A program made the position numbers and the translations under genes. Below, piece by piece: positions 8,997 through 18,431 of a DNA stretch of 64,000 bases (the stretch's first letter is position 1; every line of letters begins with the position of its first letter). This DNA is from Flavobacterium aquidurense (lineage in GTDB: Bacteria; Bacteroidota; Bacteroidia; Flavobacteriales; Flavobacteriaceae), in assembly GCF_001404985.1 (NCBI RefSeq), contig NZ_JRLF01000007.1, positions 124,001-188,000 of the forward strand, read 5' to 3'. The notes under the pieces were generated by a model that was not told the DNA's origin, searched no databases, and saw only the letters and a list, made by a program, of their open reading frames with translations.

Positions 8997-10172
8997 ATGG
9001 CATTAAAACCACATATCGCATACATAGTATCTCATTATCCGCATAAGGCATTTGGCCATGATGGCGGATTAGGCACAAGTGTTTACAATTTAGTAGAGAA
9101 ACTTAAGATGTTGGGGAATAAAGTTTCCGTTTTTGTATATAGCCAGAAAAGAGAATTTATTTTAGAAGAGGATAATGTTACGATTTATAGTTTAACAGAT
9201 AGTAAAGCAAGTTTATTTAAATTTTATTTTAATAGAAAAAAAATCGAAAAATTTATAAAAGAAACAATTTCTCAAAAAGGAATAGACATTCTTGAAGCTC
9301 CTGACTGGACTGGAATAACGGCTTTTATGAATTTTAAAATACCATTAGTAATCCGTTTTCATGGTAGCGATGCTTATTTTTGCCATCTGGAAAAAAGAAA
9401 ACAAAAACCAAAGAATTACTGGTCAGAAAAATTGGCTCTTAAAAATGCAAAAGGATTTATAGCGCCAACTACTTTTGCCGGAGAACTTTCCAGAAAAATC
9501 TTTAAATTGAAAAATGATGAAGTAAAAACAATTCATCACGGATTAGAATTACAAAATTTCACAAATGATGCCCCGGAAAATTTTGAAAAAGGAATGATTT
9601 TGTATGTAGGAACTATAATTCGTAAAAAAGGAGTTCTGGAGTTACCGGATATTTTCAATAAAGTTCGAAAAAATTATCCTGATGCAAAATTAATTTTAAT
9701 TGGAAGTGATGCTGCTGATATTCAGACAAATTCAAGTTCGACCTGGCAACTGATGCAAAATCAATTTGAAAAAGATGATCTTAGTAATGTCGAATATTTA
9801 GGTAAAATTCCCTATAATGAAGTTGTAGGTTATATTAAAAAAGCAAATGTTTGTGTATTCCCAACTTTTGCTGAGACTTTAGGAATGGTTACAATAGAAT
9901 CTATGGCCATGAAAAAAGCAGTAGTCAACAGTAACATTGGCTGGTCACAGGAAATTATTATTGATGGAGAAAGCGGTTATCTGGTGCACCCTAATGATCA
10001 TGATTTATATGCAGAAAGAATTTCTGAATTATTGCAAGATGAATCTCTCTGCTTAAAAATAGGTAAGCAAGCCAGAAAAAGAGTAGAAGCCAAATTTGAT
10101 ATCAATAAATTAGCAGATGAAAATATAGAATTCTATCAAAAAATAATCAATCAATACCAAAAAATATTATGA
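8997..10172 (+). CDS. Glycosyltransferase family 4
   Basis: A 391-residue GT-B enzyme. The N-terminal domain has the glycine-rich acceptor loop GGLGTSVYNL (23-32) and RFHGSDAYF (120-128). The C-terminal domain has YVGTIIRKKG (203-212) and the retaining EX7E motif within FPTFAETLGMVTIESMAM (E293 and E301), followed by a GESGYLV loop. It is cytoplasmic and expected to add a hexose or similar sugar from a nucleotide donor. Its stop overlaps the next ATG by four bases (ATGA), so the two are translated together. Donor and acceptor cannot be predicted from the sequence alone. Confidence 0.88.
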   Translation: MALKPHIAYIVSHYPHKAFGHDGGLGTSVYNLVEKLKMLGNKVSVFVYSQKREFILEEDNVTIYSLTDSKASLFKFYFNRKKIEKFIKETISQKGIDILEAPDWTGITAFMNFKIPLVIRFHGSDAYFCHLEKRKQKPKNYWSEKLALKNAKGFIAPTTFAGELSRKIFKLKNDEVKTIHHGLELQNFTNDAPENFEKGMILYVGTIIRKKGVLELPDIFNKVRKNYPDAKLILIGSDAADIQTNSSSTWQLMQNQFEKDDLSNVEYLGKIPYNEVVGYIKKANVCVFPTFAETLGMVTIESMAMKKAVVNSNIGWSQEIIIDGESGYLVHPNDHDLYAERISELLQDESLCLKIGKQARKRVEAKFDINKLADENIEFYQKIINQYQKIL

Positions 10173-11713
10173 TTGTTTTTTATCATCAAAATAATAGAGT
10201 CAAAGAGATTATTCGCGAAGGAAAGAATCTGGATTTTTCTGGTAAGAAAATTTCAGATGTTCTAATCGAAATAGCCATTGCTAATCCGGACGAATTTTTG
10301 ATCTGGTGTATTTTTGATTTAAAACCTTATTTAAATTTATCTGCACTCAGTGGTGTTTTTCATCATAAAAAAATAATGGCCACCTATAATCCTTTTACAA
10401 ATTCACTTTTATGTGATGCAATTGGTTATGTAGAAGAGACTCCGTTTATAAAAATAAATAAAAAAGTAAGTTACCCAACCTGGCAAATGAGCAGTTGTGT
10501 TGGAGGAATTCACGCATCTGTACTTTTAGAACTCAGAAAATCGATTTCAGCAGGCAATAACTTTGAGTATTTTTTACATTCAATAGCTAAATTAGCGATG
10601 AATAATGGGCTTTTGTGTTCTTCAGAACCACTTTTGTTAAAAGATATTTTTAATCAGGAGGTAAATAAAAAAGCAAGTTTATTTGTCCTGTTCCGTTTTG
10701 TAAAACAGCATTACAAAACCCGTTGGATATTCCTGTTGTTTTTGAATTTGTTTTTATACGAAAGAAAAGTAGCTGTTCTTCCCCTGATTTTTAGTTTGTT
10801 CTATTCAAATAGAAAACTGGACAAGAAAGAATTAAATCTCATAGAAGTTCAATCTTCAAAAAAAATACAAGAAGAAGAAACTGTAGATGTTATTATCCCA
10901 ACTATTGGAAGAAAAGAATTTTTGTATGACATCTTAAAAGATTTTTCTGTTCAGACACATTTACCAAAAAAGATTGTTATTGTAGAACAAAATCCAAATT
11001 TAGAAAGTATTTCAGAATTAGATTATCTTCAAAATGAAAGTTGGCCCTTTGAGATAAAACATATTTTTACGCATCAGGCAGGTGCCTGCAATGCCAGAAA
11101 TTTAGCTTTGGCTGAAACAAAACAGGAATGGGTTTTTATGGCTGATGATGATATTAGAATTAAAAAATCATTCCTGAAAGAAGCATTCGCTCAGCTCAAT
11201 AAATTTGGTCTTGACGAAATTACATTTGGCTGCTATGACAGTGCGTATGATTTTAGTAAAAAATATCATAGCAATATGCAATGGGAAGCCTTTGGATCTG
11301 GCTGTAGTATTGTAAAACGCCAATGTTTAGAAAATCTTAAATACCGTAAGGGATTTGAGTTTGGTTACGGAGAAGATACAGATTTTGGTATGCAGCTTCG
11401 CAACAAAGGTGTAGATATTATGTACTTTCCTGAACCTGAAATTTTGCACCTGAAAGCACCAATTGGTGGATTTAGAACAAAACCGGTTCTGGAATGGCAG
11501 AATGATAAAATTCAGCCTAAACCTTCACCAACAGTTATGCTCTACAAGATTTTACATTTTAGTAAAGAGCAAATTAATGGTTATAGAACCGTTTTATTTT
11601 TCAAATTTTATAAATTGCAGCCTATAAAAAATCCGATTCAATATTTTTCTTATTTCAAAAAACAATGGAAACAAAGTTTGTATTGGGCAAATCAATTAAA
11701 AAATAAAATATAA
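10169..11713 (+). CDS. Two-part protein with C-terminal GT2 glycosyltransferase domain
   Basis: A 514-residue protein. The GT2 domain lies in the C-terminal part (about 235-470): VDVIIPTIGRKE (239-250), the DXD site in FMADDDIRIK (323-332) and YGEDTDFGMQLR (400-411). The first 230 residues are not a usual GT2 feature. They contain short strands and helices, the phrase NPFTNSLLCDAIGY near 74-87, and a hydrophobic stretch at about 195-221 just before the GT2 domain. The N-terminal part could be a degenerate second transferase or an acceptor-binding module; I cannot name it. Three bases separate its stop from the TTG start of the next gene. The GT2 call is firm, the N-part is open. Confidence 0.82.
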   Translation: MIVFYHQNNRVKEIIREGKNLDFSGKKISDVLIEIAIANPDEFLIWCIFDLKPYLNLSALSGVFHHKKIMATYNPFTNSLLCDAIGYVEETPFIKINKKVSYPTWQMSSCVGGIHASVLLELRKSISAGNNFEYFLHSIAKLAMNNGLLCSSEPLLLKDIFNQEVNKKASLFVLFRFVKQHYKTRWIFLLFLNLFLYERKVAVLPLIFSLFYSNRKLDKKELNLIEVQSSKKIQEEETVDVIIPTIGRKEFLYDILKDFSVQTHLPKKIVIVEQNPNLESISELDYLQNESWPFEIKHIFTHQAGACNARNLALAETKQEWVFMADDDIRIKKSFLKEAFAQLNKFGLDEITFGCYDSAYDFSKKYHSNMQWEAFGSGCSIVKRQCLENLKYRKGFEFGYGEDTDFGMQLRNKGVDIMYFPEPEILHLKAPIGGFRTKPVLEWQNDKIQPKPSPTVMLYKILHFSKEQINGYRTVLFFKFYKLQPIKNPIQYFSYFKKQWKQSLYWANQLKNKI

Positions 11714-11716
11714 ATT

Positions 11717-13336
11717 TTGATACATTCCATAACTATTGTAACACCTTCAGGAGATCAAAATATTGATTTTGAGGTAAATGATTCACTAAAACAAGCTATA
11801 GATTTATCTTTGTTTAATCTTTCGGATTTCAATTCATTTGATATAAAAATTACGTTTTCTCAAACTATTGCTGAATTTCGCAGTCATGATTATACGTGGC
11901 AAAAAAGTGAAATTAATTTTATTGCAAACGAGTTTAGTCCAAAAATAATAAGATTAGAAAACGGTCAAATTGTTCAGTCTAATATAACTGCAGGTATTTG
12001 GGAAATTGATGAAAATGATACCACAGTTTTGCTTTGGCGATTTAATCCGGACTGTTCGGTGCCAATTGCAAGTTATCTGGGAAATGAAAACAGGAAAACG
12101 ATTTCTTCAGCAAACCAACAGTTTAATTTTATTGAAACCCCAGCATTATTGTTTCCTAAAAGCGAAGCAATTGAGATAAGCCGATCAAAAAATCCATTTA
12201 CAGCGGTAGCTTGTTTTACTGATCACTGTGATTTTGATACTGCCGAAAATTTGATTTTACAAAGAGAATTTTTTAAAGAACATCAGATAAAAGTAACTAA
12301 AGGTTTTTTTCTAAACCATTTCTCAAAGCGGGAAGATAATGCGTCATTTCAAAATCAAAAGCAGGAACTTTTAAATTGGAGTGATGATGGGCACGAGTTA
12401 TGTTATCATTCGCTTTCGCAATCTATAAAAACAGATCAGGAGAGTTTTGTAGATTTTGAGCAATTTGTTCCTCCGTTGCATGATATAAAAGTTTGGATTG
12501 ATCACGGATTTCAACCCTATAATTTTTCTCTTTTAAAGAATAAGAAATTCAATAAGAATGAATTTGAAAACATTTTAAATAAAAAAAATATAAATACACT
12601 CTGGAATTATATCGATTCAGGAACCGCAACACATGGCGTAATAAATCAGTTTAATCCCAGGCACTTTACATTATCAAATTTCTTAAACGGGAACAAAGGT
12701 TTAGGTTTCATAAAAAATACACAGCTAATAATCAAGAATATTATTTTTCATTATTATAATGAAGAAGATTTAATTTTGAAATATAAACATACTGCATCGC
12801 GTTTCAAAAAAGTATTTTTTCAAAGAGAACTAAAATTATTTTTTCCATTAATAAGAGATTTTTTTAAACTGAGTATTTCAATTTTTTCGGTGTTGTTATT
12901 TTGGAATACTAAAAAGAAGAACCCTTATAAGTTGGCAAAATATTCTCCAACGGTTTTTAAGCATATTATTTTTGATAAGGAGTTTTATATTTTTCAAACC
13001 TTAGAGATGCTTGATTTTAAAAAATCATTATCTCACGAAAATATAAACACATTAATCAACGAGAAAGGTGTTTTTATTGCACACACTTATTTTTCTGTAC
13101 CAATGGAATACCATGAAGGAAAATTATTCTCGACAGAAACTACAATAGATAAAAAAGTATCTGAAAACTTTAAATATCTGGGTTATAAAATCAGGAATAA
13201 TCAAATATGGAATCCAACACTAACAGAGTTAATTGAATATTGGTCTGATTTTGAAAAATTGGTTTTAGATATTGATCTAGAAGGAAACATATTCGAAAAA
13301 AGCAACACAAGCCTACAAAAGCGTCAAGCAATTTAA
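11717..13336 (+). CDS. NodB-like polysaccharide deacetylase-related protein, altered active site
   Basis: A 539-residue protein read from a TTG start. No in-frame ATG occurs before the late second half, and the frame is open from three bases after the previous stop, so TTG is the only sensible start. An unassigned N-domain (1-155) precedes a stretch resembling polysaccharide deacetylases: ACFTDHCDFDT (165-175) fits motif 1 with its Asp residues, and DGHELCYHSLSQS (214-226) fits motif 2. In motif 2 the second His of HxxxH is Gln (H221, Q225). Further DH and NYIDSGT segments follow, then about 230 residues of unknown nature with a hydrophobic stretch near 388-397. It may de-N-acetylate a sugar or may have lost that activity. 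There is no signal peptide, so it would act in the cytoplasm. Confidence 0.55.
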   Translation: MIHSITIVTPSGDQNIDFEVNDSLKQAIDLSLFNLSDFNSFDIKITFSQTIAEFRSHDYTWQKSEINFIANEFSPKIIRLENGQIVQSNITAGIWEIDENDTTVLLWRFNPDCSVPIASYLGNENRKTISSANQQFNFIETPALLFPKSEAIEISRSKNPFTAVACFTDHCDFDTAENLILQREFFKEHQIKVTKGFFLNHFSKREDNASFQNQKQELLNWSDDGHELCYHSLSQSIKTDQESFVDFEQFVPPLHDIKVWIDHGFQPYNFSLLKNKKFNKNEFENILNKKNINTLWNYIDSGTATHGVINQFNPRHFTLSNFLNGNKGLGFIKNTQLIIKNIIFHYYNEEDLILKYKHTASRFKKVFFQRELKLFFPLIRDFFKLSISIFSVLLFWNTKKKNPYKLAKYSPTVFKHIIFDKEFYIFQTLEMLDFKKSLSHENINTLINEKGVFIAHTYFSVPMEYHEGKLFSTETTIDKKVSENFKYLGYKIRNNQIWNPTLTELIEYWSDFEKLVLDIDLEGNIFEKSNTSLQKRQAI

Positions 13337-13342
13337 TTATAC

Positions 13343-14212
13343 ATGAATCACAAGCTAAAAACGATATTATTCAAATCACTTACTTTATTACCTAATAAAG
13401 TCGATGATTATTGTTATCATAAAATTCAAAGTTTTTTTGATAAGTCGACTCTGGAAGATCGGTTAAAAAGCGTTGAATCAACCTATTCAAGACTTTCAAA
13501 AGTTTTAACCGGTTTGGATATCGACTTAAAAGATAAAGTTGTTTTTGAGTTTGGTTCAGGCTGGTTTCCTAGTATGCCTTATTTTTTTAAATACAAATTT
13601 GGAGCAAAAAAAGTACTTACTTTTGATATTAATGAACATTTTAAAAAAGAAACGGTTTTAAAATTAAATACTCTTTTTTCTAAAAGATATGATTGCGAAA
13701 TAGTGCCAAGCCCGGATAATAAGTACAGTCTTCCTGAGGGAGTCGAGTATTTTCCAAATTATAATATTGTAAAAAAAGATTTTCCTGATGTCGATGTTGT
13801 TTTTTCACGTTATGTACTTTCGCACATGAATGAAAATGATGTTGACGCCTTGCACAAAAAAATCAAGACGGTACTAAAAAAAGGGACATATGTAATTCAT
13901 TTTATTTCCCCAAGTGATTTACGCCAACATAATGACAGTTCTTTATCGCTGCAGGATTTCTTAAAATACAGTAAGAAAGAGTGGGACAAAATACATACTA
14001 AATATGATTATCATAACCGGTTAAGATTGCCTCAGTTTCTGGAAATATTTAAAAAATATGATTACGAAATTGTTCATCTGGACTATGAGAGCTTAAAAGA
14101 AGATACCAAAAGATATGAGCTATTTAAAAAAGTGCAGCTTCATGAAGATTATAAAAAATATTCTGATGAAGAATTAACCGCCGGAAATATCTTTGTGGTT
14201 TTAAAAGTATAA
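13343..14212 (+). CDS. Class I SAM-dependent methyltransferase
   Basis: A 289-residue cytoplasmic protein. Motif I is VVFEFGSGWFP (66-76), the strand-2 acidic turn is LTFDIN (92-97), and VDVVFSRYVLSHM (150-162) is a good post-motif II/III region with the usual hydrophobic strand and helix. A helical N-terminal cap (1-60) may bind the acceptor. The gene sits six bases after the deacetylase-like gene and six before a GT2 gene, in the middle of the glycosyltransferase run. Methylation of a sugar of the polysaccharide is therefore the most economical role (inference). It is not closely similar by eye to the other methyltransferase at 1068-1712. Confidence 0.75.
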   Translation: MNHKLKTILFKSLTLLPNKVDDYCYHKIQSFFDKSTLEDRLKSVESTYSRLSKVLTGLDIDLKDKVVFEFGSGWFPSMPYFFKYKFGAKKVLTFDINEHFKKETVLKLNTLFSKRYDCEIVPSPDNKYSLPEGVEYFPNYNIVKKDFPDVDVVFSRYVLSHMNENDVDALHKKIKTVLKKGTYVIHFISPSDLRQHNDSSLSLQDFLKYSKKEWDKIHTKYDYHNRLRLPQFLEIFKKYDYEIVHLDYESLKEDTKRYELFKKVQLHEDYKKYSDEELTAGNIFVVLKV

Positions 14213-14218
14213 AATTTA

Positions 14219-15232
14219 ATGAATTTACCTTTGCGCTTTTCTCTAATTGTTTGCACTTACATGCGTCCTGAACCTTTGCTGGCTTTACTGCAATCAGTTC
14301 AGGGACAAACCCTGTATCCGGATGAAATTTTAATAATCGACGGATCAACTAATAATGATACCAAAATTATTCTGGAAGACAATAAATTCAAGAACCTAAA
14401 ATATTTTTTAATTTCAGAAGAAAACAGAGGATTAACAAGACAAAGAAATTTTGGGATTTCTAAAATAAATCAAGATATAGAAATAGTTTGTTTTTTAGAT
14501 GATGATACGGTTTTAGAACCCGATTATTTTTTTGAGACAATAAAAACATTTCAAAACAATCCCGATATTACCGGAGTAGGAGGAATAGCAATAAATGAAT
14601 ATAAGTGGAAACCTCAAAATCAGGATTCTTTTTATAATAAGAAAAAGTACTATTTATTCGAAGGATATTTTTATAAAGAAGGAAGCCGTAATGTAGTCAG
14701 GAATTATTTGGGTCTTGGATCTAATTTAGGTTCAGGAAAAATGCCAAATTTCTCACACGGAAGAACTTCCGGATTTCCTATGACCGGAAAAACATATGAG
14801 GTTGACTTACTTATTGGTATGTCGATGGCATTTAGAAAAGTTGTGGTTGACAATATTAAATTTTCTAGATTTTTTGAAGGTTATGGTTTATACGAAGATG
14901 CAGATTTTAGTTTACGAGCGCTGAATTTTGGTAAAAATGCAATCAATACAAAAGCACATTTATCTCATTTTCATGCTCCATCAGGACGCCCTAATCAGTA
15001 TAATTATGGCAAAATGGTAGTAAGAAACGGATATTATATATGGCGTGTTAAAAACCCGAATCCAGGTTTTAAAGATCGTTTTAAGTGGAATGCGATTACG
15101 ATACTGCTAACTTTAATAAGATTTACGAATACAATTACATCAGGCAATAAAAAAACACCCTTTACTGAAGCAATTGGTCGAACAATGGGCTGGCTTAGCT
15201 TGTGGTATAATAAACCAAAAGAAATAAAATGA
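14219..15232 (+). CDS. Glycosyltransferase family 2
   Basis: A 337-residue GT-A enzyme starting with the classic strand RFSLIVCTYMRP (6-17). The DXD metal site is in VCFLDDDTVLEPDYF (90-104), and the catalytic-base region is GLYEDADFSLR (223-233). The insert around 145-190 with several Gly and Ser residues is characteristic of rhamnosyl or galactosyl-type GT2 proteins but does not fix a substrate. It ends with a short basic tail and no membrane span. The last four bases overlap the next start (ATGA). It probably adds one residue to the lipid-linked repeat. Confidence 0.87.
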   Translation: MNLPLRFSLIVCTYMRPEPLLALLQSVQGQTLYPDEILIIDGSTNNDTKIILEDNKFKNLKYFLISEENRGLTRQRNFGISKINQDIEIVCFLDDDTVLEPDYFFETIKTFQNNPDITGVGGIAINEYKWKPQNQDSFYNKKKYYLFEGYFYKEGSRNVVRNYLGLGSNLGSGKMPNFSHGRTSGFPMTGKTYEVDLLIGMSMAFRKVVVDNIKFSRFFEGYGLYEDADFSLRALNFGKNAINTKAHLSHFHAPSGRPNQYNYGKMVVRNGYYIWRVKNPNPGFKDRFKWNAITILLTLIRFTNTITSGNKKTPFTEAIGRTMGWLSLWYNKPKEIK

Positions 15233-16209
15233 AAGTGAAAGTTTATATTTATGGACTTTGTGATGTTTTTTACGACGGTTATTATATTCAGGGAATAAAA
15301 GAACTTTATAAAGATTTTGAATTCAATATTTCTAAATTTCCTGAATTTCAAGAAGAAACATTTGCTTTTATAATTGAAGATGATAATTATTCCAGAAAGA
15401 TAATTATTGATTCTATAGATTCAGCTCAAATTGATTTAATGGGCTTGGAATGGTGTGATGTGTATGGAAAAGTAAATTATAATACTGATAGTTTACCCGC
15501 TAAAGATTACCAGAAGATTGTTGCAATAGGACCAAGTTTTGGTGTTAAAATCTGGAATTTGTTTGAAACCCTATATCATTGGGCTTTTAATTTTATAAGA
15601 TTTAAAAATTCTATAGTAAACAAAAGAGGGTTTGCAGCCAATTATTGGAGGCAATATAAAAGATTCAGGTTAAATAAATATAATTTGACTGAATCTTCAA
15701 TTAATGAAGTTTTCTTTTTAAACAGTATCTGGAAAAAAGAAAATGAAACCAATAATAATAGAGCCCTGTTTATAGAAACCTGCAAAAAAAATAAGAATAT
15801 TGATTTTGAAGGAGGCTTTGTATCGAGAAGTAATGGTGATAATCTGGGATATGATGCTTTAATATATTCCAAAATAATCCCTTTGAAAACCTATCTGAAA
15901 AAACTTAAGAATTCTGCATTTGTCTTTAATACACCCGCTGTTCTCTCTTGTCATGGTTGGAAATTAGCTGAATTTCTAGCTTTAGGAAAAGCAATTATTA
16001 CAACGTCTCATTACAATAAATTACCAGCAGATTTAATAAATGAAAAACATTTATTATATGCTGAAACCGAAGAAGAAATTAATAAGGCAATAGAAAAATT
16101 AACTACAGATAGTAGCTTTAAAAGAAAACTAGAATTAGAAAGCAGGAATTATTTTGAAATCTATCTGACACCTCAAAAAGTTATTAAAAGATTATTAGAA
16201 AATAAATAA
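15229..16209 (+). CDS. GT-B fold glycosyltransferase-like protein
   Basis: A 326-residue protein whose C-terminal third has the donor-side signature of family 1/4 transferases: SCHGWKLAEFLALGKAIITT (240-259), followed by a strand-turn-helix and the typical terminal helix (EEEINKAIEKL). The N-terminal half is poorly conserved, opening with VYIYGLCDVFYDGYY (5-19) and holding a WCDVYG segment near 75-80. It lacks a full EX7E motif; only one Glu (E248) is placed correctly. It is coupled to its left neighbour by a four-base overlap, and its TAA directly abuts the next ATG. It is probably a transferase of this polysaccharide, but catalytic ability is less certain than for the neighbours. Confidence 0.6.
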   Translation: MKVKVYIYGLCDVFYDGYYIQGIKELYKDFEFNISKFPEFQEETFAFIIEDDNYSRKIIIDSIDSAQIDLMGLEWCDVYGKVNYNTDSLPAKDYQKIVAIGPSFGVKIWNLFETLYHWAFNFIRFKNSIVNKRGFAANYWRQYKRFRLNKYNLTESSINEVFFLNSIWKKENETNNNRALFIETCKKNKNIDFEGGFVSRSNGDNLGYDALIYSKIIPLKTYLKKLKNSAFVFNTPAVLSCHGWKLAEFLALGKAIITTSHYNKLPADLINEKHLLYAETEEEINKAIEKLTTDSSFKRKLELESRNYFEIYLTPQKVIKRLLENK

Positions 16210-17328
16210 ATGAAATTTGTAATAATCAGTCATGTGATGCACAATAGTGAGCAAGATTTATTTTATGCTTATGCACCTTATGTTCGCGAAATGAATATAT
16301 GGTTTAAATATGTAGATGAGGTAATTGTCGTTGCGCCATTACAAAGTAAACAGCCCACGGCGATAGACATTGCTTACAAGCACAATAAGATTGATTTTAA
16401 AGCCGTACCTGATTTTAATCTGACAAGCTTAAAAAACAGTTTGCTTTCCGTTTTTAAATTGCCGGTTATTTTTTGGCGAATATTTTTGGCTATGAAAAAC
16501 GCCAATCATATTCACTTGCGTTGTCCCGGTAATATGGGTTTGATTGGATGTTTTGTTCAAATTTTATTTCCAGCAAAACCTAAGACAGCAAAATATGCCG
16601 GTAATTGGGATCCTCAAAGTAAACAGCCACTGACATACAAAATGCAAAAATGGATTTTAAGTAATACATTTTTGACACGTAACATGCAGGTTTTAGTTTA
16701 TGGAGATTGGCATAATCAGTCTAAAAATATAAAACCTTTTTTTACTGCCACATACGCACAGGCAGAAAAAGAAAATAGCACAAAAACAGATTTTGATACT
16801 ACAATCGAATTTATTTTTACAGGGAGTTTAGTTTCAGGTAAAAATCCATTTTATGCGATAGAATTAGTTCATCAATTAATAAAAAAAGGACACAAAGTAA
16901 ATCTGAATATTTACGGAGAAGGTTCAGAAAGAGCAAAGCTGGAAAACTATATTAAAACAAATAATCTAGAAAGATTAGTTGTTTTACACGGAAATCAAAA
17001 TCATGAAACATTGAAGAAAGCCTATCAAAAAAGTCATTTTGTGATTTTACCCTCTAAAAGTGAAGGTTGGCCAAAAGCCATTGCCGAAGGAATGTTTTGG
17101 GATTGCATCCCTATCGCAAGTAAGGTTTCATGTGTGCCTTTTATGTTAGATTACGGTAATCGTGGGATTTTATTAGAAATGGATTTAGAGAAAGATGTAA
17201 ATAAGATTAACGAAATAATTGATGACGAAAAAACGTTTCTGGAAAAAAGCATGTTAGCTGCAAAATGGTCACAAAATTATACTACAGATCTTTTTGAAAA
17301 CGAAATTAAAAAGTTATTATCAAAATGA
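16210..17328 (+). CDS. Glycosyltransferase family 4
   Basis: A 372-residue GT-B enzyme. Visible features are HLRCPGNMG (102-110) in the N-domain, the inter-domain IFTGSLVSGKNP (212-223), IYGEGSERAKLE (234-245) and the EX7E motif in PSKSEGWPKAIAEGM (E285, E293). The RCPGNMG phrase is often seen in capsule and O-antigen transferases of this group, where Pro-Gly loops contact the acceptor. It begins at the base after the previous stop and overlaps the next gene by four bases. A cytoplasmic, membrane-associated location is expected. Sugar specificity is unknown. Confidence 0.85.
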   Translation: MKFVIISHVMHNSEQDLFYAYAPYVREMNIWFKYVDEVIVVAPLQSKQPTAIDIAYKHNKIDFKAVPDFNLTSLKNSLLSVFKLPVIFWRIFLAMKNANHIHLRCPGNMGLIGCFVQILFPAKPKTAKYAGNWDPQSKQPLTYKMQKWILSNTFLTRNMQVLVYGDWHNQSKNIKPFFTATYAQAEKENSTKTDFDTTIEFIFTGSLVSGKNPFYAIELVHQLIKKGHKVNLNIYGEGSERAKLENYIKTNNLERLVVLHGNQNHETLKKAYQKSHFVILPSKSEGWPKAIAEGMFWDCIPIASKVSCVPFMLDYGNRGILLEMDLEKDVNKINEIIDDEKTFLEKSMLAAKWSQNYTTDLFENEIKKLLSK

Positions 17329-18413
17329 GAATTGTACAAATAATAGACTCTCTAGAAGCTGGTGGAGCAGAACGAATGGCTGTTAATTATGCTAATGCGT
17401 TATCAAAAAAAATAGAATTTTCAGGGTTAGTTGTCTCCAGGAAAGAAGGATTATTATTAAACCAAATTGATAAAAAGGTTTCTTATTTATTCCTGAACAA
17501 AAAAAAGAAAGTAGATCGTCAGGCTGTTTTTAGATTACGTAAATATTTACAGAGTAATCGCGTTGATGTAATTCATGCTCATAGTTCTTCTTTTTTTATT
17601 GCTGTTTTAGTGAAATTAACCTTGCCAAAAATCAAAATTATTTGGCATGACCATTATGGAATTTCACAGGATCTGTCTTCTCGTAAAAACTTAAGCCTCA
17701 AATTGGGTTCGTTTTTTTTTATGGGAATCATTTCTGTAAATTCTGCTTTGAAAGAATGGGCAAAATCGTATCTCTTGACTTCTAATATTACTTATTTTCC
17801 TAATTTTGTAATTGATTCTTCTGTTTCCGGAGAGAAAATTAATCTAAAAGGATTTGAAGGAAAAAGAATAATTTGCGTAGCTAATTTACGTGCACAAAAA
17901 AATCATGATTTAGTATTGGACGCCGCAAATTTGATGAAAAATAAATTTCCGGATTGGAGTTTTCATTTGTTTGGTAAAGATTTTGAAGATTCTTATTCTG
18001 ATAGACTGAAAAAAAAGATTGATGATTTAAAACTTCACGATACTGTTTTTTTTTATGGAACAACTGATACTGTTGGTTCAGCATTAGAACAATGTCAAAT
18101 TGCTGTTCTGTCATCAGTTTCAGAAGGGCTTCCATTAGCGATTTTAGAATACGGAATGTATAAGTTGCCAGTTGTTGCTACAAATGTGGGTGAAGTCTCA
18201 AAAATAATTACTTCAGAGAACGAAGGTATAATAGTAGAATCTAATGATCTTAATTCATTTGTTACTGCAATTGAAAAACTAATTAACGATCAAAATTACA
18301 GTAACAGAATCGCTTTGGCTTTGCATCAGAATGTTCAGCTAAAATTTAGCGAAACCAGTATTATCAAAGAGTATCTTTTATGGTTGAAATCTTTGACTAC
18401 TTTTACAGCTTAA
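17325..18413 (+). CDS. Glycosyltransferase family 4
   Basis: A 362-residue GT-B enzyme with the best-preserved GT4 features of the cluster: DSLEAGGAERMAVNYA (8-23), VIHAHSS (82-88), the donor-domain opening CVANLRAQKNHD (184-195) and the EX7E motif in SSVSEGLPLAILEYG (E267, E275). The GGAER signature is common in transferases that build capsule and O-antigen units. Its ATG lies in the stop of the previous gene (ATGA). An 18-base gap separates it from the polymerase/ligase-like gene. It is likely the transferase adding one of the last sugars before the unit is exported, but order of action cannot be read from gene order. Confidence 0.88.
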   Translation: MRIVQIIDSLEAGGAERMAVNYANALSKKIEFSGLVVSRKEGLLLNQIDKKVSYLFLNKKKKVDRQAVFRLRKYLQSNRVDVIHAHSSSFFIAVLVKLTLPKIKIIWHDHYGISQDLSSRKNLSLKLGSFFFMGIISVNSALKEWAKSYLLTSNITYFPNFVIDSSVSGEKINLKGFEGKRIICVANLRAQKNHDLVLDAANLMKNKFPDWSFHLFGKDFEDSYSDRLKKKIDDLKLHDTVFFYGTTDTVGSALEQCQIAVLSSVSEGLPLAILEYGMYKLPVVATNVGEVSKIITSENEGIIVESNDLNSFVTAIEKLINDQNYSNRIALALHQNVQLKFSETSIIKEYLLWLKSLTTFTA

Positions 18414-18431
18414 AATAACAATAAATAAAAA

